This document shows, piece by piece, positions 53,012 through 62,100 of a stretch of DNA of 64,000 nucleotides. The stretch is taken from positions 61,495-125,494 of the forward strand of contig NZ_ATWY01000014.1 of the NCBI RefSeq assembly GCF_000421405.1, read 5' to 3'. The stretch's first letter is position 1. Each line of letters opens with the position of its first letter. The stretch is from Butyrivibrio sp. NC2007 (GTDB taxonomy: Bacteria > Bacillota > Clostridia > Lachnospirales > Lachnospiraceae). Below the pieces are notes generated by a model. That model was not told the origin of the DNA, did no database searches, and saw only the letters and a program-made list of their open reading frames with translations. Both the position numbers and the translations under genes were made by a program.

Positions 53012-53707
53012 ATGAGAATTTTATTAAAGCTCAGTGGTGAGGCACTTGCAGGTGATAAGAAGACAGGCTTCGATGAGGAGACCGTCAGAAAGGTTGCACT
53101 TCAGGTTAAGCAGCTTGTAGATAACGGAACTCAGGTAGGTATCGTTATCGGCGGAGGCAATTTCTGGAGAGGACGAAGCAGCGAGAACATTGATCGCACC
53201 AAGGCTGACCAGATCGGAATGCTTGCCACAATCATGAACTGCATCTATGTATCCGAGATATTCAGAAGTGTAGGCATGATGACCAATATACTTACTCCAT
53301 TCGAGTGCGGATCCTTCACAAAGCTCTTTTCCAAGGATAGAGCAAACAAGTACTTTGCAAGGAATATGGTAGTGTTCTTTGCAGGCGGTACAGGTCATCC
53401 GTATTTCTCAACAGATACAGGAGTTGTTTTAAGGGCCATCGAGGTTGAGGCTGACTATATACTTCTTGCCAAGGCTATTGACGGAGTATATGATTCAGAT
53501 CCTGCCAAGAACCCTGATGCAAAGAGATATGACACTATCTCAATCGATGAGGTTATAGAGCAGAACCTTCAGGTTGTAGATATGACAGCATCAATACTCG
53601 CCAGGGACAATCACATGCCTATGAGAGTATTCGCTCTCCAGGAGGAGAACAGCATAGTTAAGGCATCAACAGGCGATTTTAACGGAACAACCGTTACAAC
53701 AAATTAA
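53012..53707 (+). CDS. pyrH: UMP kinase
   Basis: Phosphorylates UMP to UDP. 'LLKLSGEALAG' at the N-terminus, 'IVIGGGNFWRGR', and 'VDMTASILARDNHMPM' near the end are diagnostic of the hexameric bacterial enzyme. Length 231 is typical. It opens the conserved pyrH-frr-uppS-cdsA-dxr-rseP-ispG-polC run, 18 bases after the bactofilin gene. Confidence 0.97.
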   Translation: MRILLKLSGEALAGDKKTGFDEETVRKVALQVKQLVDNGTQVGIVIGGGNFWRGRSSENIDRTKADQIGMLATIMNCIYVSEIFRSVGMMTNILTPFECGSFTKLFSKDRANKYFARNMVVFFAGGTGHPYFSTDTGVVLRAIEVEADYILLAKAIDGVYDSDPAKNPDAKRYDTISIDEVIEQNLQVVDMTASILARDNHMPMRVFALQEENSIVKASTGDFNGTTVTTN

Positions 53708-53725
53708 CCAGGGGAGGTTATGTGT

Positions 53726-54277
53726 ATGAACGAGAGACTTAAGACCTTTAACGACAAAATGCAGAAGTCATTTGATTATCTCAAGGATGATCTTGCATCA
53801 ATAAGAGCAGGTAGAGCTAATCCACATGTTCTCGATAAGATTAAGGTTGATTACTACGGAACACCTACTCCTATTCAGCAGGTTGGAAACGTATCTATTC
53901 CTGAGGCCAGGATCATTCAGATTGCTCCTTGGGACAAGACACTTATCAAGGATATTGAGAAGGCTCTTATGGCATCAGACCTTGGTATCACACCAAGCAA
54001 CGACGGCGCTGTAATAAGACTTGTTTTCCCTGAGCTCACAGAGGAGCGCAGAAAACAGCTCACCAAGGATATCCGCAAGAAGGGTGAAGATGCTAAGGTT
54101 GCAGTTAGAAACGTAAGACGTGACGGCAACGACGCCCTCAAGAAGCTCAAAGGAACCGAGGTTTCAGAGGATGAGATTGAGGATCTTAACGACGAGCTCC
54201 AGAAGATAACCGACAAGTTCATCAAGGATATCGATGCAGCTGTAGAAGAGAAGAATAAGGAAATCATGACGGTATAA
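53726..54277 (+). CDS. frr: ribosome recycling factor
   Basis: Releases ribosomes from mRNA after termination, together with EF-G. The 183-residue protein shows 'DLASIRAGRANPHVLDKIKVDYYGTP', 'QIAPWDKTLI' and 'LVFPELTEERRKQLTK' motifs. The ATG at 53726 is taken because GGGGAGG sits eight bases upstream; the ATG at 53720 would be only two bases from it. Confidence 0.97.
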   Translation: MNERLKTFNDKMQKSFDYLKDDLASIRAGRANPHVLDKIKVDYYGTPTPIQQVGNVSIPEARIIQIAPWDKTLIKDIEKALMASDLGITPSNDGAVIRLVFPELTEERRKQLTKDIRKKGEDAKVAVRNVRRDGNDALKKLKGTEVSEDEIEDLNDELQKITDKFIKDIDAAVEEKNKEIMTV

Positions 54278-54280
54278 TCT

Positions 54281-55000
54281 ATGGAAGCAAATACAAATAT
54301 TCCTGCACATGTAGCCATCATCCTCGATGGCAACGGAAGATGGGCCAAGGCTAAGGGCATGCCCAGAAACTACGGCCATATGCAGGGAGCAAAAGCTGTT
54401 GAAGACATTCTCGTAGTCGCAAGAGACATGGGAATCAAATATCTTACAGTCTACGCATTCTCAACTGAGAATTGGAGTCGTCCTGAGGCAGAGGTATCTG
54501 CCCTCATGACGATTTTGCGTAATTATTTAAAAACCAGTATAAAGAAATCCATGAAGAACAATGTGCGCTGCCGTGTTATCGGTGAGCGCTCTCTGCTTTC
54601 AGAGGATATCCAGAAGGCTATAAAAGAGCTTGAGGATACCACTGCAGGCAACACCGGACTGACCTTTACCATTGCCATCAATTATGGCAGCAGGGATGAG
54701 ATCACAAGGGCAGTCAGAAAGGTTGCTGCGAAAGTAGAGGCCGGAGAGCTGCGTGCTGAGGATATAACAGAGAAGGATATTGCAGATAATTTAGATACCA
54801 ACTTCCTTCCGGATCCGGACCTTCTTATCAGGACCTGCAATGAGCAGAGAATTTCCAATTACCTGCTCTGGCAGTGTGCGTATACGGAGTTCTACTTTAC
54901 TCCCGTAGCATGGCCTGATTTTGATAAGGCTGAGCTTGAAAAGGCGGTAGAAGCCTATGCCGGCAGAAACCGTAAGTTTGGAGGACTGAAGGAATCTTGA
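54281..55000 (+). CDS. uppS: undecaprenyl diphosphate synthase (cis-prenyltransferase)
   Basis: Builds the C55 lipid carrier for cell wall synthesis. The catalytic Asp16 in 'ILDGNGRWAK', 'YGHMQGAKAV', 'LTVYAFSTENW' and the closing 'PDLLIRTCNEQRISNYLLWQ' motif are present; 239 residues is normal. It lies three bases after frr and overlaps cdsA by four bases. Confidence 0.96.
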   Translation: MEANTNIPAHVAIILDGNGRWAKAKGMPRNYGHMQGAKAVEDILVVARDMGIKYLTVYAFSTENWSRPEAEVSALMTILRNYLKTSIKKSMKNNVRCRVIGERSLLSEDIQKAIKELEDTTAGNTGLTFTIAINYGSRDEITRAVRKVAAKVEAGELRAEDITEKDIADNLDTNFLPDPDLLIRTCNEQRISNYLLWQCAYTEFYFTPVAWPDFDKAELEKAVEAYAGRNRKFGGLKES

Positions 55001-55821
55001 AGACTAGAGTTATCAGTGGAATTGTAATTGGTATTGTGCTGGCGGCAGTACTTATCCCGGGAGGGTACGTACTCTCGGCAGCACTTTTGATAGTGTCACT
55101 TATAGCATTTTTTGAGCTCACAAGAGCCCTTGGAGTTCATAAGGACGGACAGAAGATCAATATGCTTGAAGCCTGCGGATACGCATCAATCCTGGTTCAC
55201 TACATCCAGATGATGCTGGTTAAGGACTACAGGTATTACATTTTCTCGATAATGTTTGCCTTTTTCCTGATCATGGTCTGCTATGTGGTGTCATTCCCGA
55301 AATATAGTGCTTCTCAGGCAATCTTTTGTTTCTTCTGCTTTATCTATGCACCGGTCAATATGTCTTTTGTCTACCTCTTAAGGATAAGGCATCTGGGCGT
55401 ATACTTTGCCTGGGTTCCGTTTATTGCCTGGGTTTGTGATACCTGTGCATACTTTGCCGGAAGAGCCTTTGGAAAGCACAAGATGGCGCCGGTATTATCA
55501 CCTAAGAAGACCATCGAGGGCGCTATCGGAGGAATCCTGGGTTCTGTGATCGTCGGAGGCATCATAGGATATATCCTCTATGTGAATGAAACTCACAGTC
55601 CATCTACCGTTTGGGGACTCATGATCATCTGCTTTGCAGGAAGCATCATCTCCCAGATCGGAGACCTTCTTGCATCCGGTATTAAGCGTGATCACAATAT
55701 CAAGGACTACGGAACGCTTATTCCGGGACATGGCGGAATAATGGACAGGTTTGACAGTGTTATTTTTGTCATTCCATGTATTTATTTTTTGGCGGCAGTT
55801 ATGCTGCCTGTACTGGGGTAA
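54997..55821 (+). CDS. cdsA: phosphatidate cytidylyltransferase
   Basis: A membrane enzyme making CDP-diacylglycerol for phospholipid synthesis. About eight helices and the C-terminal signature 'DLLASGIKRDHNIKDYGTLIPGHGGIMDRFDS' family pattern (ends with 'GGIMDRFDS') are visible. The start is TTG at 54997, within the TTGA overlap with the uppS stop; no ATG is near, and GGAGG lies a little upstream. Length is 274 residues. Confidence 0.93.
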   Translation: MKTRVISGIVIGIVLAAVLIPGGYVLSAALLIVSLIAFFELTRALGVHKDGQKINMLEACGYASILVHYIQMMLVKDYRYYIFSIMFAFFLIMVCYVVSFPKYSASQAIFCFFCFIYAPVNMSFVYLLRIRHLGVYFAWVPFIAWVCDTCAYFAGRAFGKHKMAPVLSPKKTIEGAIGGILGSVIVGGIIGYILYVNETHSPSTVWGLMIICFAGSIISQIGDLLASGIKRDHNIKDYGTLIPGHGGIMDRFDSVIFVIPCIYFLAAVMLPVLG

Positions 55822-55842
55822 CTTAAGATTAAGGAAGAAGAT

Positions 55843-56994
55843 ATGAGAAAGATAGTTTTACTGGGATCAACAGGATCCATTGGAACACAGACTCTGGATG
55901 TTGTAAGAAACAACCCTTCAGAACTTGAAGTTGTTGGAATTGCAGCAAACAGAAGCGTTGCCGAAGTAGAGAAACAGGTCCGCGAGTTTAAGCCGAAGTA
56001 CGTCTGCATGTTTGATGAAACAGCAGCTAAAGAGCTTCAGGACAAGATCTCGGATACCGGCATCAAAGTAATGGCCGGTATGGACGGACTTCTTGATATA
56101 GTTTCTGTTCCCGAGGCAGATACCGTGCTTACAGCAGTAGTAGGTATGATCGGAATCAGACCTACCATTAAGGCAATTGAGTGCGGAAAAGATATTGCTC
56201 TTGCCAACAAGGAGACCCTTGTATGCGCAGGACACATCATCATGCCACTTGCCAGGGAGAAGAATGTACAGATACTGCCTGTGGATTCAGAGCACAGTGC
56301 AATTTTCCAGTCCTTAAACGGCGAGCCAAGGGACAAGGTTGAAAAGATTCTTTTGACGGCCAGCGGCGGACCATTCAGGGGTAAGAAAAGGCAGGAGCTT
56401 GAGAACATGACAGCAGCGGATGCCCTTAAGCACCCTAACTGGGACATGGGACCAAAGGTTACCATCGACTCTTCATCCCTTGTAAATAAGGGCCTTGAAG
56501 TTATGGAAGCAAAGTGGCTCTTTGGAGTATCACTTGATGATATTCAGGTAGTTGTTCATCCGCAGAGCATTGTTCACAGCGCAGTTCAGTTTGTGGACGG
56601 TGCAGTTATAGCACAGCTTGGTGTTCCGGATATGAAGCTGCCTATTCAGTATGCTCTTTTCTACCCGGATAGAAGACCTATGCAGGAAAAGAGATTAGAC
56701 CTCTTTGAACTCTATTCCCTGACCTTTGAAAAGCCTGATACAGACACATTCAGAGGACTTAAGCTTGCCTATGATTCGGCCCGTATCGGCGGAAGCATGC
56801 CCACAGTTTTCAACGCTGCCAACGAGATGGCGGTTAAGAGATTCTTAAAGGGCGATATTAAATATCTTGAGATCTACAGCATGATAGAGGAGGCCATGAG
56901 CCACCACAATAAGGTGGACAACCCTGACGTTGCTGCTATTCTTGCAGCTGAGCAGGAGACCTACGACTTCCTCGGAAAGAAGTACAACATCTGA
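55843..56994 (+). CDS. dxr: 1-deoxy-D-xylulose-5-phosphate reductoisomerase
   Basis: Second enzyme of the MEP isoprenoid pathway. 'LLGSTGSIGTQTLDV' (NADPH loop), 'LANKETLVCAGH', 'PVDSEHSAIFQ', 'LTASGGPFR' and 'WDMGPKVTIDSS' are all in order; 383 residues is normal. GGAAG precedes the start. It ends in a one-base overlap (TGATG) with rseP. Confidence 0.97.
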   Translation: MRKIVLLGSTGSIGTQTLDVVRNNPSELEVVGIAANRSVAEVEKQVREFKPKYVCMFDETAAKELQDKISDTGIKVMAGMDGLLDIVSVPEADTVLTAVVGMIGIRPTIKAIECGKDIALANKETLVCAGHIIMPLAREKNVQILPVDSEHSAIFQSLNGEPRDKVEKILLTASGGPFRGKKRQELENMTAADALKHPNWDMGPKVTIDSSSLVNKGLEVMEAKWLFGVSLDDIQVVVHPQSIVHSAVQFVDGAVIAQLGVPDMKLPIQYALFYPDRRPMQEKRLDLFELYSLTFEKPDTDTFRGLKLAYDSARIGGSMPTVFNAANEMAVKRFLKGDIKYLEIYSMIEEAMSHHNKVDNPDVAAILAAEQETYDFLGKKYNI

Positions 56995-58046
56995 TGTTAG
57001 TAAGTGTTTTAATTTTCTTTATCATATTCGGAGTACTGGTAACATCCCATGAATTCGGCCACTTTATCATCGCCAAGTCAGGCGGTATAAGGGTCAACGA
57101 GTTCTTTGTGGGAATGGGACCGACTATCTGGAAAAAGCAAAAAGGAGAGACTCTTTACAGTATCAAGCTCCTTCCGATCGGAGGTGCATGCGTATTTGAC
57201 GGCATGGATCCCGTGGCTGAGGAGAAGGAAGGGTATGACGAGCATTCCTTTTTGAATGCGCCTGTGTGGAGGAGGATAGCTACCCTTTTTGCAGGACCTT
57301 TTGCAAACTTTATAATCGCATATATCCTGGCGGTGGTTCTTGTAAGCTTTTCAGCCTGGAACTTCCCTGTTATCAACAAGATGACTGATGAGTCCGCTGC
57401 AGCTGAGGCAGGAATGCTTCCGGGAGATAAGATCATCAGCGTGGATGGCGAGAAGGTTTACATGTCAGGTGAAGTGACCATGATCTCACAGTTCGCTGAA
57501 GGAAGTCCGATGGACATCGTGTATGAGAGAGACGGTCAGAGATACGAGACCACTCTTTTACCCAAGTACAGTGAAGATGAGGGCCGCTACTACATGGGAA
57601 TCTATCTTGGTGAGTATGGCAAGATAGAGGGACCGGCTGCTCTTAAGTACGCCTGGTACGAGGTAAGATACTACTTCAAGACCACCTACAGGAGCCTGGC
57701 GCTTCTCGTAAAGGGCAAGCTTTCCAAGGACGATGTTTCGGGACCTGTGGGCATGGTGAAGATGGTGGATGATACCTACGAGGAGGTTAAGCCCTACGGT
57801 ATTTCTGCAGTCATCCTTACAATGCTGTCCCTGACGGTTCTTTTGTCAGTGAACCTGGGAGTTATGAATCTTTTGCCGATTCCGGCTCTTGACGGAGGAA
57901 GACTGGTATTCCAGTTCATCGAAGTCATTGTGGGTAAGCCTGTACCTCCGGAGAAGGAAGGCTTCGTTCACATGATAGGAATGGTGGCGCTCCTGGCACT
58001 TATGGTATTTGTACTGTTCAATGACATTACAAAGTTTACGAGGTAA
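56994..58046 (+). CDS. rseP: site-2 membrane metalloprotease RseP family
   Basis: An intramembrane zinc protease. HEFGH at residues 19-23 lies in the first helix, a PDZ domain spans about residues 130-200, and 'MNLLPIPALDGGRLVF' near residue 290 supplies the third zinc ligand. In Firmicutes it cleaves anti-sigma factors and signal peptide remnants. Length 350 is normal. Translation is coupled to dxr. Confidence 0.95.
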   Translation: MLVSVLIFFIIFGVLVTSHEFGHFIIAKSGGIRVNEFFVGMGPTIWKKQKGETLYSIKLLPIGGACVFDGMDPVAEEKEGYDEHSFLNAPVWRRIATLFAGPFANFIIAYILAVVLVSFSAWNFPVINKMTDESAAAEAGMLPGDKIISVDGEKVYMSGEVTMISQFAEGSPMDIVYERDGQRYETTLLPKYSEDEGRYYMGIYLGEYGKIEGPAALKYAWYEVRYYFKTTYRSLALLVKGKLSKDDVSGPVGMVKMVDDTYEEVKPYGISAVILTMLSLTVLLSVNLGVMNLLPIPALDGGRLVFQFIEVIVGKPVPPEKEGFVHMIGMVALLALMVFVLFNDITKFTR

Positions 58047-58051
58047 TTTTC

Positions 58052-59110
58052 ATGGCATATAGAGATAATACTAAGGTTATTCATATTGGCGACAGAGTGA
58101 TAGGCGGTGGTAATCCCATCCTCATCCAGTCCATGACCAACACAAGGACTGAGGACGTGGAGGCGACAGTCGCTCAGATAAAGAGACTCGAGGAGGCAGG
58201 ATGCGAGATAATAAGAAGCACCGTGCCTACAATGGAGGCTGCCAAGGCTCTTTCGGAGATCAAGAAGCAGATCCATATTCCTATTGTTGCAGACATTCAT
58301 TTTGACTATAAGATGGCCATTGCTGCCATGGAGAACGGTGCTGACAAGATCAGGATCAACCCCGGTAACATCGGAAGCAGAGACAGGATCGCTTCAGTTG
58401 TATCCTGTGCCAAGGAGAGAAATATTCCGATCAGAGTAGGCGTTAACAGCGGCTCTTTGGAAAAAGACCTTGTGGAGAAATACGGCGGTGTTACAGCAGA
58501 GGGCCTTGTTGAATCAGCCCTTGATAAGATCGGCATCATCGAGGACCTTGGATATGACAACATGGTAGTCAGCATCAAGTCTTCAAACGTTATGCTCTGT
58601 GTTAAGGCTCATGAGCTTCTGGCCAAGAAGTGTCAGTATCCGCTTCATGTGGGCATCACTGAGGCAGGAACAGTCTATGGCGGAAACATCAAGTCATCCA
58701 TCGGACTTGGCATCATCTTAAATGAGGGCATCGGTGATACCATAAGAGTTTCACTCTCAGGTGACCCTGTGGAGGAGATCAAGACAGCCAAGATGATCCT
58801 TAAGACACTCGGAATGAGAAGCGGAGGAATCGAGGTTGTATCATGTCCTACCTGTGGCAGAACCAAGATCGACCTCATCGGCCTTGCCAATGCAGTTGAG
58901 ACCATGGTTCAGAAGTATGACCTTGATATCAAGGTTGCAGTTATGGGCTGTGCAGTAAACGGCCCCGGAGAAGCCAAGGAGGCAGACATCGGAATAGCAG
59001 GCGGCGTGGGAGAAGGCCTGCTTATCAAGAACGGAGAAGTAGTTAAGAAGGTTAAGGAAGACCAGCTATTGGCTACCCTTAAAGAGGAGCTAGATCGTTG
59101 GCCTAGGTAA
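58052..59110 (+). CDS. ispG: HMBPP synthase (4-hydroxy-3-methylbut-2-enyl diphosphate synthase)
   Basis: Penultimate MEP pathway enzyme, an iron-sulfur protein. The TIM barrel start 'IQSMTNTRTEDVEATVAQI', the cluster Cys residues in 'SCPTCGRTKIDL' near residue 270 and 'GCAVNGPGEAKEAD' near 303 are present; 352 residues matches the short bacterial form. It follows rseP by five bases and precedes polC by eight. Confidence 0.97.
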   Translation: MAYRDNTKVIHIGDRVIGGGNPILIQSMTNTRTEDVEATVAQIKRLEEAGCEIIRSTVPTMEAAKALSEIKKQIHIPIVADIHFDYKMAIAAMENGADKIRINPGNIGSRDRIASVVSCAKERNIPIRVGVNSGSLEKDLVEKYGGVTAEGLVESALDKIGIIEDLGYDNMVVSIKSSNVMLCVKAHELLAKKCQYPLHVGITEAGTVYGGNIKSSIGLGIILNEGIGDTIRVSLSGDPVEEIKTAKMILKTLGMRSGGIEVVSCPTCGRTKIDLIGLANAVETMVQKYDLDIKVAVMGCAVNGPGEAKEADIGIAGGVGEGLLIKNGEVVKKVKEDQLLATLKEELDRWPR

Positions 59111-59118
59111 AGGTTTTT

Positions 59119-62100
59119 ATGGGGAAGAGTTTTTTTGAAGTATTTCCTGCCCTTAAGCTGGATGAACACACCGGCGATATCATGGGGCAGACTGAAGTTG
59201 TAAAGGTTTCCACCACCAGGAAACAGGATTTTATCAGGATTTATATAGCCAGCAACAAGCTCATTGACAAGGCAGACATCATAAAGACCGAGAACAGCAT
59301 CAAGAAGCAGTTGTTTGGTAATCAGGATATAACCATCAAGATCTACGAGAAGTTTTCTCTTTCGGCACAGTACACGCCTGAGAATCTTCTTGATATATAC
59401 AGAGAGAGCATTGAGCTCGAGCTTAAAGACTATGACCATATGGAGTATAGTCTGTTTCGCTCGGCTTCTTTTTTGTACCCCGATCAGGACAATGTCATAA
59501 TGCAGCTTGAGGACAGCGTTGTCGGCAAGAAAAAGGCTCCTGACCTGATCCGTGTACTGTCCAAGATATTCAACGAAAGGTGTGGCCTTTCTGTAGTTCT
59601 TTCACCCGAATTTGTAGAAGTTGAAAAAGACGATAAAGAGCCCGATTACTCCGAAGAGTCAGCCAAGATGGTCAAAAAGCTTGAGGCTATGGAGGAGAAG
59701 GAGGCAGAGAAGGAAGCTGCCAAAGAAGCGGCCAAGGAAGCAAAAGCTTCTGAAACAGCCAAGCAAAGTAGCCCTTCCAAGGTCGAGGGCAAGGCATCCT
59801 CATTTGCACCCAAAGATGGCGAGAAGAAATCCTTTGGCAAAAGAGATTTCGGCGGAAGCTACAAGAGGTCCGATAATCCTGATGTTCTCTTTGGAAGAGA
59901 TTTCGATGATGAAGCCATGAAGCTTGTTGATCTTATGGGCGAGCTGGGTGAAGTCACCATTCACGGCAAGATCATCGAGTGGGATCAGAGAGACATCAGA
60001 AATGACAAGACCATTCTCATCTTTGCTGTGACTGACTTTACAGATTCCATCGCAGTCAAGATGTTCGTAAATACTGCAGATGTGCCTGATATAACAAAGA
60101 GCATCAAGATGGGTGCTTTTGTTAAGATCAAGGGAATTGCAGCAATTGACAGATTTGACCACGAGCTCTCTATTCAGTCCGTTGTCGGCGTCAAGAAGAT
60201 CCCTGACTTTACAGTCAAGAGAGTTGACAACGCAGATGTCAAGAGAGTGGAGCTCCACTGCCATACCAAGATGAGTGATATGGATGGAGTTTCCGAGGTA
60301 AAAGACATTGTAAAGCAGGCCTACAAGTGGGGAATGCCGGGTATTGCCATCACAGATCACGGCGTTGTTCAGGCTCTTACCGATGCCAACCACGTGTGGG
60401 AGGATCTTTATAAGGATGAGAAGTCCCGCAGAAAAGAGGCAGGAGAGCCCCCTATCGACAGGCAGGATTTCTTTAAACTCATTCTGGGCGTTGAGGCTTA
60501 TGTTGTTGATGACCTTAAGGAGATAGTTGTCAATGACAAGGGTCAGAAGCTTGACGATACCACCTTTGTTGTATTTGATATCGAGACAACGGGTTTTTCA
60601 CCCATCAAGAACAAGATCATCGAGATCGGCGCCGTTAAGATCAGAAACGGAGAGATTGTAGACAGATTCTCGGAGTTTATCAATCCACAGGTTCCTATTC
60701 CTTACAGGATCGAGAAACTCACCAGCATCACCGACGATATGGTTATCGGTGCGCCAACAAGGGAAGTTATCATCCCGAAGTTCGTAGAGTTCTGCGAGGG
60801 AGCGGTACTGGTGGGACACAATGTCTCTTTTGACATAAGCTTTATAAATCAGAACTGCGAGGAGCTTGGTATTGATGCGGATTACACAACCGTTGATACG
60901 CTGTGGCTCTCAAGATATTTCTTCCCGCTGCAGGCCAAGCATACGCTGGATGCGGTTGCCAAGACCTTGAACATTGTACTTGGGCATCACCACAGAGCTG
61001 TAGATGATGCTGAGTGTACTGCGCTTATTTTCAATAAGTTTGTACCAATGCTAAAAGAGCAGGGAGCTGAGGACCTTACTCAGGTCAATATCCTTGGAAA
61101 GCCAACACCTGAGATGATCAGGCACCTTCGCCCCAATCACTGCATTATTCTTGCCAAGAATACGCTGGGCAGGGTTAATCTCTATACCCTTGTCAGCAAA
61201 TCACATGTAGATTATTTCAGAAGATTCCCGCTCATCCCAAAGAGCGAGCTTATCAAGTACAGAGAGGGACTTATTATCGGTAGTGCCTGCTGTGCGGGAG
61301 AACTCTACGGCGCTGTTGTGGAGGGAAGACCTCCTGAGGAGATCGCAAGGCTTGTCAGCTTCTACGATTATCTGGAGATTCAGCCTGTGGGCAACAATCA
61401 TTTCATGGTTGAGTCCGAAAGGTATGAGGATATCAACAGTGACGATGATATCAGGGAGATAAACAAGGAGATTGTAAGGCTGGGAGAGCAGTGGAATAAG
61501 CCTGTTGTCGCAACCTGTGATGCGCACTTCTTAAATCCTGAGGATGAGATTTACAGGACCATCATCATGTCCGGAAAGGGTATGAATGATGAGGAGCCGG
61601 CACCTCTTTTCCTAAGGACCACAGATGAGATGATGGCGGAGTTTGACTATCTCGGTGGTGAGAAGGCAAAAGAGATCGTCATCGACAACACCAGAAAGAT
61701 CCTGGATATGTGTGATTCAATATCACCGGTCCGTCCCGATAAGTGTGCGCCTGTCATCGCAAACAGTGATGAGATCCTGACCAAGATTTGTTACGACAAG
61801 GCCCATGAGATCTACGGAGAAGAGCTTCCGGAGATCGTTAAAGAGAGACTTGAAAGGGAGCTTAATTCCATCATCAAAAACGGTTTCGCGGTTATGTATA
61901 TCATCGCTCAGAAGCTGGTTTGGAAGTCAAACGAGGACGGATATCTGGTAGGTTCAAGAGGATCCGTCGGATCGTCCTTCGTTGCCTTTACTTCGGGAAT
62001 CACGGAGGTTAACTCGCTTAGCCCTCACTATGTATGTCCTAACTGTAAGTACTCCGACTTTGATTCAGAGGAGGTTAAGGCTTACGGCGGAAACTCGGGC